Source: Choristoneura fumiferana
Taxonomy: Eukaryota > Arthropoda > Insecta > Lepidoptera > Tortricidae
DNA: 64,000 bases
Direction of reading: 5' to 3'
Assembly (NCBI RefSeq): GCF_025370935.1
Contig: NC_133472.1
Coordinates: forward strand, 45,595,431-45,659,430
This document shows positions 1 through 9,985 of the stretch, piece by piece; the stretch's first letter is position 1, and every line of letters begins with the position of its first letter. The notes under the pieces are model-generated. The model was not told where the DNA came from. It was given only the letters and a program-made list of their open reading frames with translations, and made no database searches. The position numbers and the translations under genes are program-made.

Positions 1-284
1 AACAACCTTCGCTTTTGTAACGGTTGAACTATTATTACAGAGCGATATCAACTTTTTCGCATCTTTTTCGTTTCGCATGGGGAATGGCATTCAATCCGCG
101 AATATGTGTGGGATTACACTATGGCTTATTTGGCATTTTTACACGCCGTGCTGACCGCGCAATTTTTTATGATTTTTTTATGTAACTACCATCACAAGTT
201 TCAAACGTATACGCAAGTAATAAACGTATTTTTGACCATAATTTTGTATTTACTTTATAATGGAGTTTAAACAAACCAAGTCGC
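1..284. other. unassigned AT-rich sequence
   Basis: No ORF, tRNA-like box or repeat arm shared with the rest of the window was recognised here. Confidence 0.4.
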
Positions 285-400
285 GATGCTAGCAGTTCGG
301 TTCTGCACTTCGCCGGCCGCTACCGCGTGCACGGCTCGCTTCGCTCGCTCGGCTCGGTGCGTTGTTGGTCGCACATTATACCTAACACTCCTCCTGTAAT
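285..400 (-). repeat. GAGCGAGCG-type GC-rich repeat block, copy 1
   Basis: On the minus strand this reads as a GC-rich block with GAGCCGAGCGAGCG followed by a GGCCGGCGAAGTG-like stretch. The same order of motifs recurs at 8125-8225 and 29895-29970 on the plus strand, so it is a dispersed repeat. Class unknown. Confidence 0.6.
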
Positions 401-479
401 TGTGCTCGTCGTCGCACCTAACTACATTTTGATAACAGCTAGTATATATTGGTCAACTCAGTAAAAATCATACCTGTCC

Positions 480-787
480 GTTTGGCCGATATGTATTTAC
501 GCAGATTACGAAACAAACTGTAACATTAAATCTAGTTAACAATGAATGCATGTGATAACTCTGCTTATCGTGTTTGAACGAACAGTTGTTCGGTTAACTG
601 AAACAATTACGAAACAAACAATCTGCTAAACGTAAATCTGCTTATCGCTATTCTTCCTACCGACTACTTTCGGCGAAACGAATAATAGCGCGTAATGAAA
701 TTATACAAACGTTGCTCGGCCAAAAAGAAAATCTGCCAATAGTTATCTGCGAAACGAAAATCTGCGTAATGAAACTCGGCAAAACGA
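480..787. repeat. degenerate word-rich repeat tract
   Basis: Short words such as AAATCTGC, GAAACGAA and CTCGGC recur irregularly about every 20-40 bases. This looks like decayed subterminal or tandem repeats of a DNA element, similar in style to 8225-8410. No ends were found. Confidence 0.35.
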
Positions 788-914
788 CAGGTCACCATTG
801 ATTAGTGTTAACTGACGGTTAAATGTGATGCCGTCTCGGTCTATTCGAACAAAAAAAATAGAGACGGGATCACATTTAACCGTCAGTTAACACTAATCAA
901 TGGATGGTGAAACA
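788..914. mobile_element. foldback MITE A, copy 1
   Basis: Two near-perfect inverted arms of about 48 bases (790-838 and 862-912) flank a loop of about 23 bases. Arm motifs include CCATTGATTAGTG, GACGGTTAAATGTGAT and CCGTCTC. A second copy lies at 54963-55112. No transposase is present; it would need one supplied in trans. Confidence 0.85.
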
Positions 915-1070
915 GCCCCTTAGTGTCTATTGCTTTAAGACAATGACCTTAGCTTCGTAATCAGGTTCGTGAACCACTGGCCTATTTTGGTTATCTATTG
1001 ATGGAAACAGCATGTTAAGTCTGTTTCTTAGATCTAAACGTACATAATATACCTACAGAGACCAGCCGGG

Positions 1071-1206
1071 TATAGGTAGAGTCATTCACGATGACGCGTG
1101 CCGTGGTTCTTATTACAATATCATTAATGTCTAATTATGATAAAATCACGCGTCTTCGTGTCTAATTATGATAAAATCACGCGTCTTCGTGGATGGCACT
1201 AGGTAT
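1071..1206. mobile_element. foldback MITE B, copy 1, with internal 31-bp duplication
   Basis: The arms contain GTCATTCACGATGACGCG and its imperfect complement CACGCGTCTTCGTGGATGGC. Compared with the copy at 2391-2494, this one has a perfect head-to-tail duplication of 31 bases (1130-1160 and 1161-1191), so one arm is present twice. Confidence 0.8.
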
Positions 1207-2060
1207 AAAGACATTATTTTCTACTATGTAAAGACTTACGTTAAGTAATTACATAACATATTAATTTACGATTTTAATTAAAGCAAACTAGAGAGGTAGT
1301 AAACATGTCAGTCGCGAAGCATCACGCTTTATTGGAATATGAAACAGAATAAGATATGGTGTATAATTTCATAGAATTTGTTCACCGGTAAGTATTCTAT
1401 TAGGGAGTGAAAGATGAACTGACTCATTTTGCTTCATGTCACAACAAGCATTAACGTCAAAAATCTGACCTTTGAAGGAACCCTTATAAGATCATTTGTC
1501 TGTCTGTTTGCCAGTCGTTGAGTTGAAATTTGATAATTGGTAACATTTGTAAAATTAATTTAAAATATGGAGGCTACTTTTGAGGGATATTAGAAAATTA
1601 ATAAAAAGTGTTGCAAACTAAAAACCCAGATACATCAGTTAAAGGGCTCGTTGAAAGAATCTTGAAAATATTTGTTAAATGATTTTAAAATAACGTATTA
1701 TTTACAAACAAAATATTTACAAGTACCACCTAGATCGTTGCTATGGGGCAGGGTGCTCACAAAACTGGCTGCGTTATCTAGTTGTATGGCTTCTATTATA
1801 ATTGATTCGTTAAAAACCAGCCCTATATTACGAAATAGTTTTAAAGTTAAAAAAAGAGACATAAAATTATAATAATAATAACTCACTCTCGTATTAAAAT
1901 AATATAATTAAGTCAGCATATAATAATAGTAATAATTAGTTGATCAATAGTATTTTGTTTCTTTTCTTTTCTACAATAAAGAGTACATACATACATACAT
2001 ATTTTATAAGCGCCAGTGAGACGACAAGATATGAAGTTCGAATTTTGCACTTCGTAGCAT
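1207..2060. other. unassigned AT-rich stretch with a LINE-like tail
   Basis: No gene seen. At 1961-2008 a poly-pyrimidine run is followed by TACAATAAAGAGTACATAC and a short (CATA)n. This resembles a non-LTR 3' tail; the same TACAATAAAGAGTA phrase recurs at 3230-3243. Confidence 0.4.
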
Positions 2061-2186
2061 AGGGCCTACGAAACTCGAAACTCGAAGTTCGTGTCGTGCG
2101 GTCCCTCTCGCTCTCGTATTAAATAGTATAAGTGTCAGAGGGACCGCACGACACGAACTTCGAGTTTCAAGTTTCGTAGTAGCCCT
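2061..2186. mobile_element. hAT-like foldback MITE C, copy 1
   Basis: Nearly complete palindrome: the left arm AGGGCCTACGAAACTCG is mirrored by the right arm ending GTTTCGTAGTAGCCCT, with GTCGTGCGGTCCCTCT in both. The family includes 51115-51248, which has CAGGG termini and an 8-bp target duplication typical of hAT elements. Confidence 0.8.
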
Positions 2187-2390
2187 TCAGATGCGAGTTC
2201 TCTCCGTTTTACGGAGAGGGCTTGGCCGTCGCGTAAAAATAGTACCTTTATACACCGCGCTAATTCGCCTCGGCTATTTATAATCGCATCTAAATTCACT
2301 CCTGAGGCTTCTCGGCATAATATCGGCGTTACAATCGATAGAAGAACGGTTTTATCCCGCAGCTGTTCGTCGCCGACAGGGATTACGAGT
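2187..2390. other. unassigned single-copy-looking spacer
   Basis: No repeat match within the window. An 89-codon open frame crosses it on the minus strand, but it runs into the adjacent MITE and shows no domain, so it is not called. Confidence 0.4.
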
Positions 2391-2494
2391 ATGGGTAGAG
2401 TCATTCACGATGACGCGTGCCGTGGTTCTTATTACAATGTCATTAATGGCTAATTTTGACAAAATCACGCGTCTTCGTGGATGGCACTGGGTAT
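2391..2494. mobile_element. foldback MITE B, copy 2
   Basis: Same element as 1071-1206 without the 31-bp duplication. Termini read GGGTAGAGTCATTCACG and CGTGGATGGCACTGGGTA. Confidence 0.8.
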
Positions 2495-2518
2495 ATACAT
2501 GGAGCAAGACTCTTAATA

Positions 2519-2825
2519 AGCCGTGGTGGCCGAGTGGTTTGACATATGGCCTCTCAAGCAGAGGGTCGTGGGTTCAAACCCCGGCTCGCACCTCTGAGTT
2601 TTTCGAAATTCATGTGCGGAATTACATTTGAAAGTTACCACGAGCTTTACGGTGAAGGAAAACATCGTGAGGAAACGTGCACAAACCTGCGAAGCAATTT
2701 AATGGTATGTGTGAAGTTCCCAATCCGCACTGGGCCCGCGTGTGAACTACTGTCCAAGCCCTCTCATTCTGAGGGGAGGCCTGTGCCCTGCAGTGGGAGG
2801 TATATAGGCTGGGATGATGATGATG
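2519..2825 (+). mobile_element. tRNA-derived SINE 2, full-length copy with 13-bp target duplication
   Basis: The tRNA-like head carries an A-box-like GGCCGAGTGG (2528-) and a B-box GGGTTCAAACCCC, followed by a unique body and a GATGATGATGA tail. The 13 bases AAGACTCTTAATA occur perfectly at 2506-2518 and 2826-2838, so the boundaries are firm and the insertion is fairly young. The head would act as an RNA polymerase III internal promoter; mobilisation would need a LINE. Other copies: 40263-40567 and a minus-strand piece at 37555-37745. Confidence 0.92.
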
Positions 2826-2842
2826 AAGACTCTTAATAGTAG

Positions 2843-3480
2843 ATTATTGTCGTGGCCTGAAAGTAGGCAATTGCTGGCTGAGTATGAGAATTAAACGGAC
2901 GAGTTTGCTCGTCCGTTTAACTAATACGAAGCCAGTAATTGTTATTCCAGCCACGATTAATAAAAAGCTTTTCTCAAAAATGGTGAAGGAATAAACTTAA
3001 TTAGAATAAACCTTTTCTCAACAAAGTTTATGACATTTAACTTTATTCCAATAAAAATTTTCATACTTCCTTTCCCGCCTTTTTTCATTAAAAAAAAACA
3101 TCAGGTATATTTTTCCACTGAAAACACCACAAGCAGTTTCAGATTCAATAAAAAAAGTCTGGAGTTCCAACAAAGCCTTTGTACTTAACACTTTAATTTT
3201 TATATGTAACCTTGATGTTTTTCCTTTTTGTACAATAAAGAGTATAAACAAACAAAATAACTGATAGCAGCCATTTGAGTTGGCTGTATACGAGATGTGC
3301 CAACATTTCCATGCCATTTTTACTTTTTAAGAAGTTTGAGATTTTTTTTTAGTCTGAGACTTTAATAATAAATATTTGTCGAGCTAGCGCGCCTGCGCCA
3401 CCATAAACTATTCACTTAGCTTTCTGATGTTAGGAATAATGTAGACTTTTACGGACATTTTTAAGAAAATAAATTTAACT
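2843..3480. repeat. unclassified 600-bp interspersed repeat, copy 1
   Basis: Aligns by eye along its length with 39540-40130. It starts with a hairpin of about 105 bases (GGCAATTGCTGGCT paired with AGCCAGTAATTG; GGACGAG next to CTCGTCC at the centre). It differs from the second copy by an extra block of about 84 bases at 3175-3258 ending TACAATAAAGAGTATAAAC, probably a later insertion. No coding frame recognised. Confidence 0.75.
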
Positions 3481-3916
3481 TGATACAAAGTTGGAGAAGG
3501 AAACAAATGACGTACTATAGTATATTCTACTGAGTCGGAATTTGAATTTTCCTAACCACGGCAATCAAAACCTATCCAACAAAACACATGATTCGTCTTT
3601 GTTTTTTTGAAATTTGGTAAATTAGAACTTAATTTTGAAAAGAAACATTTATAAATGGAATGCAATATTAACATTTTAATCTCCTAGAACAAATACCGCG
3701 GTAATCGGCCGCAGCCCGCGGGGCCGCGGCCTGCACTTGACAGCTCCTGGCTAAAGAATTCAAACGTTGCTTTACGAGTTCTATTGTTTTTTAAAGTTTA
3801 TTTCCTGTGAGTTGGTAGACGGAACAGTTAAATGGTTTTAGATTAAATTCGAAGCAATACGGAAGCAATACCATGCCCTCGGTACCGCTCTGCTTTCAGA
3901 GCATGGCATGAGTGCG
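3481..3916. other. unassigned stretch
   Basis: Includes a short GC-rich patch (about 3697-3745, CCGCGGTAATCGGCCGC) in AT-rich DNA. No gene or repeat identity established. Confidence 0.35.
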
Positions 3917-4361
3917 TGTGAGCTAACTTTGGGGGCGGCAGACGTGAACTCCAAAAGCTTAATGGTTACTTGACCTGAAATGTATATTTCAGAACTAAAT
4001 TATTGTTATTATTATTTTAAAATTTATGACGGTGGAAACATTCTACACTTCCACTGTACGTAGATATAGTTTAGATATAGTTAGTGTTTAGTATTGTAAC
4101 TAAGGGACCCCATACATCCCTGTATTTTTATTATTATTATTTTTTGTATTTTTTTTTCTTTAATTGTATAATATAGTTTTTAAGTATTTTATTTGTAATT
4201 ATATTATTATGAAAAAATGACTTTCTGCCAAGTTTCTTGCGGCGCATTCTTCTTGGCAATGATGGTCTTTCCGAAAGCGCTGATAGTTTAAAAAATGACG
4301 TGTAAAAGTGCCCATTGCGGCCTATTTACTGAATAAATCATTAGAATTTGAATTTGAATTC
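3917..4361 (+). mobile_element. LINE A 3' end, copy 1
   Basis: Shares GTGAGCTAACTTTGGGGGCG, ATGACGGTGGAA, GCCAAGTTTCTTGCGGCGC and CCCATTGCGGCC with 26250-26693 and 32103-32460. It ends at AATAAATCATT followed by (GAATTT)n, the 3' tail expected of a target-primed non-LTR retrotransposon. Only the 3' untranslated part is present. Confidence 0.85.
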
Positions 4362-4394
4362 GGTGTTGAATCTCTGGAATAACCGAATAAAGCT

Positions 4395-4550
4395 GAAATT
4401 ACGAGCGACGACCGGATTTAAATGAAATTTGGTTCGTAGATAGTTTGATATCCTGGGAAGGACATAATATTTTTTTATACCGGAAAATTATATAAACCAG
4501 CGGGATAGCGACAACACCAATTATTCGGAGACGTAGTCGCGTGCTATGTA
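4395..4550 (+). repeat. Lep1/Helitron-like repeat, degenerate
   Basis: Contains AAATTTGGTTCGTAGATAG, CCTGGGAAGGACATA, GCGGGATAGCG and GACGTAGTCGCG, phrases shared with the better copy at 10805-11028. It lacks the terminal CAGCTAGT. Confidence 0.6.
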
Positions 4551-5587
4551 AAGAGTTGAGTACTATTAATTAGCTCTTAGATTTGCAACTAATCTTAATG
4601 AATTGTAAATGCTTTAAAATATTCGTTAACTGACATATTATATATTATCTTTAATTAGTGAAATGTTCATCAGCTCTGTAGGTAATTATTCCCTATGTTC
4701 GCTTCGCCAAAGAGAAATGAATTAACTTGAATAAGCAGCTGCTTTAATAAGGAAAACACGGGATTTATATATTTCCTTCCGCTACAACCACTAGCTTTTC
4801 TGTTGCTATTGAGAAATAAAACCTTATTCAGAGCCGTAGTGACCTCGTGGGGATGGACTCTCGAATAGAGAGTCGTTGGTTTTAAGTAACCATATTTCTG
4901 AGGTTTTGGAGTTCATGAGCGACTTGGCATTTTAAATTTGTCGTGAGCTTTTCGATTATGGAAACCCACATCCAAAGAAAAGAAAAATATCGAATGTGTC
5001 CATGTAAAATCAGTTAAGTATGTAGTCTATTCCCACAAGAAGCGAAAGAAAGAAAGAAAATGTATTTTTATTTACAACAACACAAGACATAACAAAATTG
5101 TTACGAAAACAATTAGACAAAAATAAATAAATAAAAAATATTTAATTCAGTAACACAAACAGTTTAACAATGCGCAGGTTGGTACTATTTTTCTTTTTAA
5201 GTATCGAGATACGAGCTGTGTCAATAGATACCGATACAAATGAATAATAAATTGAGAGTGTGACACTGTGTAATGTCAGTTCCGGTATAGTAGTAATATT
5301 AGTTATTCTGTGGTACTGTGGGCTGTGCAGTATTCTGGGATTAAAACTGTCTAATAGCGACAAATTAGAAAATTGTGAGTTTTTCGTCGTTGAATTGTAG
5401 TTCAAGGTTTTTACCTGGAATCCATTATTTGAAATTTTTGATGCAACCATTGGGACTTTTAAGTTATTTACTTCTTGACTAGCAGACTTGTTTTCCTTTT
5501 TTTAGAGCCGTGTTTTCAATTACCTAAAATACGTTTTAATTTTATTTTTAAACTAAATTGTATTGACTTAGTTCTTCTTTGTTCCAG
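4551..5587. other. unassigned stretch upstream of exon 1
   Basis: AT-rich, with a short (GAAA)n at 5043-5060 and an (AAAT)n patch near 5120 that could be minus-strand LINE or SINE tails. The pyrimidine-rich end (5570-5587) is the candidate splice acceptor of the next feature. Confidence 0.4.
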
Positions 5588-5882
5588 ATACGAACACCGT
5601 GAATCGCGCGAGTCAACAGTGTAACCCCAACCTAACCTAACCTAACCTAACCTAGCCTAACCCAATTGTAACCCATCCCTTTTCGGCCATTTTGTGATGT
5701 GTGAGTGCCCGAGTGATGCGACAGAGACGCAGTGAGTGATGGCGGGGAGAGAGCGGGAGCGGGAGCGGCGGGGGGCCAACATGTCGCTCCCAATGATGCG
5801 AAGCTTCAGCTCCGAGGGCGGCGCTACCAAGCGCGACTGGAAGATGCGCCTCAGCCTGCGCAGCCGCAGCGGCCACAGTATT
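5588..5882 (+). CDS. putative exon: 5' UTR plus first coding segment of an unrecognised gene
   Basis: A pyrimidine tract ending TTCTTTGTTCCAG gives an acceptor after 5587, and GTGAGTAC at 5883 is a near-ideal donor. The first ATG after an in-frame TGA (5733) is at 5739. From there 48 codons run to the donor and end on a codon boundary. The peptide starts MAGRERERER, continues through MSLPMMRSFSSEGG and KRDWKMRLSLRSRS, and is basic and Ser/Arg-rich with no membrane segment or known domain. An alternative start is the Met at residue 15. The strong rise in GC and codon-like composition against AT-rich surroundings support an exon. The product is not recognised; it would be a disordered N-terminus. 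If the acceptor is not real, this is a transcription-start exon. Confidence 0.6.
5629..5662. repeat. telomere-type (TTAGG)n tract in the putative 5' UTR
   Basis: Six consecutive CCTAA units, one changed to CCTAG, i.e. TTAGG on the minus strand, the insect telomere unit. It lies 77 bases upstream of the candidate start codon. Confidence 0.85.
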
Positions 5883-5974
5883 GTGAGTACTGCAATTACT
5901 ATTCTTTGCCATTACAAGGTAAAGGATGAAGCTCCAGAGGCCGTATTGTCCAACGCCGAAAACGCGGACCACAT

Positions 5975-6035
5975 GATGATAATTATTATTATCTAGCCTG
6001 GGTTAATGCCCCACTGGTGGGCAAAGGCCTCCCCC
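5975..6035 (-). mobile_element. LINE 3'-end fragment
   Basis: On the minus strand GGAGGCCTTTGCCCACCAG runs into a TAATAATAATAA tail. It matches the C-terminal coding end EAFAQQW seen in the better copy at 28163-28363. Confidence 0.6.
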
Positions 6036-6404
6036 CGAGCTCCATTCTTCCAGATCCAAAGCAGACAGAGGCCAATCATCGAGAAATACATCCAGAGGCT
6101 ATATATTGACTAATGCAGTGACGTTCGCGATCGCATCCACTATCTCTTTCTACTGTATACTCAACGCCATATTTAGATTCCAAAAAAGTGACCAAAGATG
6201 GCCGAACGTCACTGTCACAAGTGTCGTCATCATTGTGACGCTCCAGATGTAACCAACCCGTACACATTAGTAAAAAAATAGCCTTATAATATTTTGTTTT
6301 TATTTAGACCAATTTAGGTACCGGCAACAGAACACATAACAGGAAACAAAAACTCAAGAACGAAAATTACCACGAGTATAGAAAGCATTCTATCAATCCA
6401 AACG

Positions 6405-6542
6405 TCAGGCCATAAGTACTACGAAGTGCAAAATTCAAACTCCGCAACTTGCCTCCCGCTGACGCTTAAGTTATTATACGAGAGTGAGAGGGAAAATTAG
6501 ATACAAACGTCGATTTTCTAATTTCGTGGTAGCCCCCCAGAT
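6405..6542. mobile_element. hAT-like foldback MITE C, degenerate copy
   Basis: Left arm GTACTACGAAGTGCAAAATT, central TTATACGAGAGTGAGAGGGA and right end TTTCGTGGTAGCCCCCCAG match the family at 2061-2186 and 51115-51248. Confidence 0.55.
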
Positions 6543-7261
6543 GCCGAATGAAGTGACAATTGGAGATGTCTACCAAAGTTTTCCATACGTGATTTGTTGT
6601 CAATTATTTAAATGCTTATCAAAAATATTTATAAATGGTGGCGCAAATTATGAGATTAAGTAAGATTAGTATCCAAATGTACTTTAAACCTGAAATATTA
6701 CCACTGTAATATGAACTTTTCTTCTACAAAACAGTTTCAATCAAATATCTGTTGGTGAAATTAATATTTACATTAATTATTTATTTATGCAGTTGCATTT
6801 AATTTTAGCTTTACAATTATATATGTATAAATAAATTATATATCTACATTATTTAGAAAAGTTAAAACTTACCGAAGCAAAACTTTAATTTTATCGGCAA
6901 CACATGAGTAGTTTTTTTGGAATCTATATACGGCGTGGAGTAAGTATAATATAGTCTTACACCGTGTGACTGAAAGAAAAGGTGAAAACAATTCTGATTA
7001 CAAGTGTGTTAGACAAAGGCTTCTGGTGATTTTGATTCCCATTAAATATGCCTCTGTTATCTATACTTTCTTTTATATCTGATTGTTTTTGTGCATTATT
7101 ATTTATAGTTCTTATTTCACCAAAAGAAACGGCAAAGTGAGTACTTTTGGTTATGACTGGAAACTTGAAATTTGGTATGAAGGTAGCTTTTATTACATAC
7201 ACAACCAATAAGCAATGTCTAAAAACCTTAATTTATGACGTATGTCTTTTTTTGTGAGTAA

Positions 7262-7345
7262 CCAAACCATCTAAAATGACCCCAACTACAAATTTGTACG
7301 GATACCTCGGTGCGCGAGTCCGTCTCACATTCGACCAGTTTTTTT
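7262..7345 (+). repeat. CGGTGCGCGAGTCCG repeat end
   Basis: AAATTTGTACGGATACCTCG followed by GTGCGCGAGTCCGTCTCAC is a variant of a common lepidopteran repeat end. Related pieces occur at 45595-45640 and, on the minus strand, 46465-46510. Confidence 0.6.
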
Positions 7346-7617
7346 ACGTCTGGGTATTATTGTTTTATAATGTTTTCTACTCTATATTGTTTATTGGTGG
7401 CCACACAGAACGAAGCGTCAATCGGCGCGTTAATCAGAACGTGGCGTCACACCGTCTGATTGACGCGGTCGCGGTAAACACGCAATGACACGCATATCAC
7501 GTAAGAATTCGGACGATTGAATATTTAAACTGCGGAATAAGTTAAGCGACAAACGAAATGACCAATATAAGTAACCACCAGTTTCCAGTGCGCCAAATAA
7601 CAATACGCGTAGGCGTG

Positions 7618-8475
7618 TATATGTCGGCGGCCGATCGTAAATCCGCCAGATCACGAAATTCCTAGGCATATCGTGAAACGCCGCCAATTCATGATATGCC
7701 TAAACGTTGGCCAGGCATATCACGATGTGCCTGAGAAATAATACGGCAGATCGATTAGAGCAACGCATTCGTCGATATTCCTAGCTCTATACCGGGCACA
7801 TCGTAAAATAGTTTCTTTTTTGGCCACTGGTGGCGCTGCGTATGCAATGGCGGCCGTGACCAGCTGACCGGCCGTGTTTGTTTAGCGCATGAAAAATGTC
7901 GGCGTCGCAACAAAATGATCTTTAAACCGAAAATAGTGATTGAATTCAAAATAGAAGTGCAAAAGAAGCTTTTGAACATCAGCTCCGTTCTTTTATGTGA
8001 ATAAAACGGATTCTGTGCACAATGTGAAAAAAACCATGCACGTCTGCCCGTATTTTAGAGGTTAGTATTTTGTTGATAAATAAAGTATTCACTAGTTGCT
8101 ATTTAATTAATAGAAAAATTTTGGTACACTAGCGAAGCGAGGAGTGGTTAGTATTAGTTGTGATCACGAGCACGAGCCGAGCGAGCGAAGCGAGCGTGCC
8201 GCGCAGCGGCCGGCGAAGTGCCAGAACCGATATGCCGCGTTCATGATACGCCTAGGAATTTCATGATCTGCCTAAACTGGCCAAATCATAAATGCGGCGC
8301 TTTCATGATATGCCTAGGAATTTCATGATCTGCCTAAACGTCACTAGGCAAATCGGTAAACGGTGAGTTTTGACGATATGGCGGATGTCCTTAGCCAATT
8401 CATGAAATGCGGCATTTCACGATATGCCTAGGAATTCGTGATTGGCGGATTTTACGATCGGCCGCCGACTACATA
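7618..8475. mobile_element. non-autonomous DNA element with ~60-bp terminal inverted repeats
   Basis: The left end GTCGGCGGCCGATCGTAAA (7622-) and right end TTTTACGATCGGCCGCCGAC (8448-) are inverted copies, extending inward through CCTAGGCATATCGTGAAA and its complement. Inside the arms, CATGATATGCC and CATGATCTGCCTAAAC recur many times as subterminal repeats in both orientations. No transposase ORF. A lone end of the family is at 62083-62128. Superfamily unknown; target duplication not clear. Confidence 0.8.
8125..8225 (+). repeat. GAGCGAGCG-type GC-rich repeat block, copy 2
   Basis: Lies inside the TIR element and contains CGAGCACGAGCCGAGCGAGC and CGGCCGGCGAAGTGCCAGAA. Matches 285-400 inverted and 29895-29970 direct. 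It may be the internal part of the element or a separate insertion. Confidence 0.55.
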
Positions 8476-8534
8476 ACAAGCCGAGCACAGGATGTAGTGA
8501 ATATTTTATTTATTTTTCTATTTTATTTATTTAT

Positions 8535-8798
8535 AATAAATAAATAAATATCACGGGACAATTCACACCAATTGACCTAGTCCCAAAGTAAGCTTAGCAA
8601 AGCTTGTGTTATGGGTACTAAGCAACGGATAAATATAATTATATAGATAGATACATACTTAAATACATAGTAAACACCCAAGACCCGAGAACAAACATTC
8701 GTATTTTTCATACAAATATCTGCCCCGACACGGGAATCGAACCCGGGACCTCAAGTTTCGTAGTCAGGTTCTATAACCACTAGGCCATCTGGTCGTCT
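8535..8798 (-). mobile_element. tRNA-derived SINE 1, full-length
   Basis: On the minus strand: an A-box-like GGCCTAGTGGTTA, a B-box GGGTTCGATTCCC, a body with GGGTCTTGGGTGTTTACTAT and CCATAACACAAGCTTTGC, and a terminal (TATT)n tail. Other copies: 20785-20900, 20901-21165, 27325-27565, 36558-36812, 48424-48583 and 62524-62762. Confidence 0.92.
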
Positions 8799-9214
8799 AA
8801 ATGTAATGTATTGTCATCGTATTTTGTCGCAAAAGTTCGTATGTATGTTGCTGTCTCAACTAGCTTACTGAAGTTTACTCAAGGTAACTGAGAAAGCAAG
8901 ATAAAAATTGCGTTATTTGTAAACTTTAAGTTTTTTTTAAAGGTATCATTGGGTAAGGAACTGTCAGATCGTAGTAAATTTTACAATTTTTTTCGTGTTT
9001 TATTGCTACAATAATTTTGCACGAGAGAGTAAGCATCAGCAAGTGTGACTTCGAATAAAAACACTGCATGATAGGTAGTTAATTTTGAAAGAGGAAAAGT
9101 CAATTTTTATAAAAAATATGAAAGTATGTTTTGACATGATAATACTAAAAACGCTTAAAGTTTGCGGTTGTAACAAAAATACTCGCGTTATACTTAAATG
9201 AAGTTATACATACC

Positions 9215-9375
9215 TACTTATAAACTATATGATAAACTCAAGCATCCTGTAGGTAACTCATTTTTCATCCCCGGAAACCCTTCATCGAAATCGTTGGAGC
9301 CGTTTCAGAGATCCCCGAAATGAATATATTTATATACAAGAATTGCTCGTTTAAAGATATTAGATCGATAGATAG
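9215..9375 (+). repeat. GCTCG-type repeat, copy 1
   Basis: TTTTTCATCCCCGGAAACCC, GAAATCGTTGGAGCCGTTT and ATACAAGAATTGCTCG are shared in reverse with 17405-17592 and 41110-41285. Dispersed lepidopteran repeat, class uncertain, possibly Helitron-like. Confidence 0.7.
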
Positions 9376-9719
9376 ATTAAATACATAGATACAAATACAC
9401 AAAGAGAAGTACAAAGGCGCACTTATCTCTAATTAATAAGGGATGCCTTCCAGATTCTTGAACGTGTAAAAAAAACCTTGGGGTATTTAAAAAAGTTTCG
9501 TATGGGGACAGTGACGTTAATTCTACTATACTCGTGATCCATTAATTAAAGACAGTTTCCGCACTCAGAGACGTCTGTTAATTTCACTGCGACCGCCGCG
9601 ATGATGGAACGATTTTAACGTTAATTAAGTAATTGGTAATTGATATATCTGTAACCAGAATGATGTCATCAGTCACCGCACGGAGGTATATTGCCCGTTC
9701 GCGCAAGCTAAGAGTATGT

Positions 9720-9943
9720 AGCGACTCCTAGCGCCATCTAGTGAGCACATATAGAAACTCCAACCGTGTTCTACATCGCGCTATCGAAGTTTCACAACTC
9801 GGATGCGTATATATATCTACCGACGCTCTTCCTTCAGATTTCAGTCTCCCCCCAGGCATGACACCTGCCTGGAGAGATCTCTCCCCCCTCGTCACAATGT
9901 TTACTTAAATGTATTTGTGTTATTGATTTTCAGCAAGAATAAA
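9720..9943 (+). promoter_or_regulatory. candidate TATA + initiator promoter, possibly a solo LTR remnant
   Basis: TATATATAT at 9808-9816 is followed 27-35 bases on by TTCAGA and TTCAGTC initiator-like motifs (9833, 9840), then the hairpin CCAGGCA/TGCCTGG (9854-9874), the palindrome GGAGAGATCTCTCC and AATAAA at 9939-9944. This order resembles U3-R of an LTR or a small promoter. No TG...CA ends or target duplication were found. Confidence 0.25.
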
Positions 9944-9985
9944 ACTGAATTTTATCCAAATTCGTCCAGCAGTTAAAAGAAACAC
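9944..9985 (+). repeat. Lep1-like fragment
   Basis: TTTATCCAAATTCGTCCAGC matches the phrase CATCCAAATCCGTCCAGC at 16003-16020 inside a longer Lep1-like copy. Confidence 0.5.

Noticed and set aside
2135..2404. 89-codon minus-strand frame
   Set aside because: Half of it is inside foldback MITE C; no domain.
5652..5972. 106-codon minus-strand frame opposite exon 1
   Set aside because: Antisense shadow of a GC-rich exon; poly-Ala content follows from the complement.
8720..8798. tRNA gene suggested by A- and B-box-like motifs
   Set aside because: The same sequence with the same body and tail occurs several times; it is a SINE head and does not close into a cloverleaf with a proper acceptor stem.
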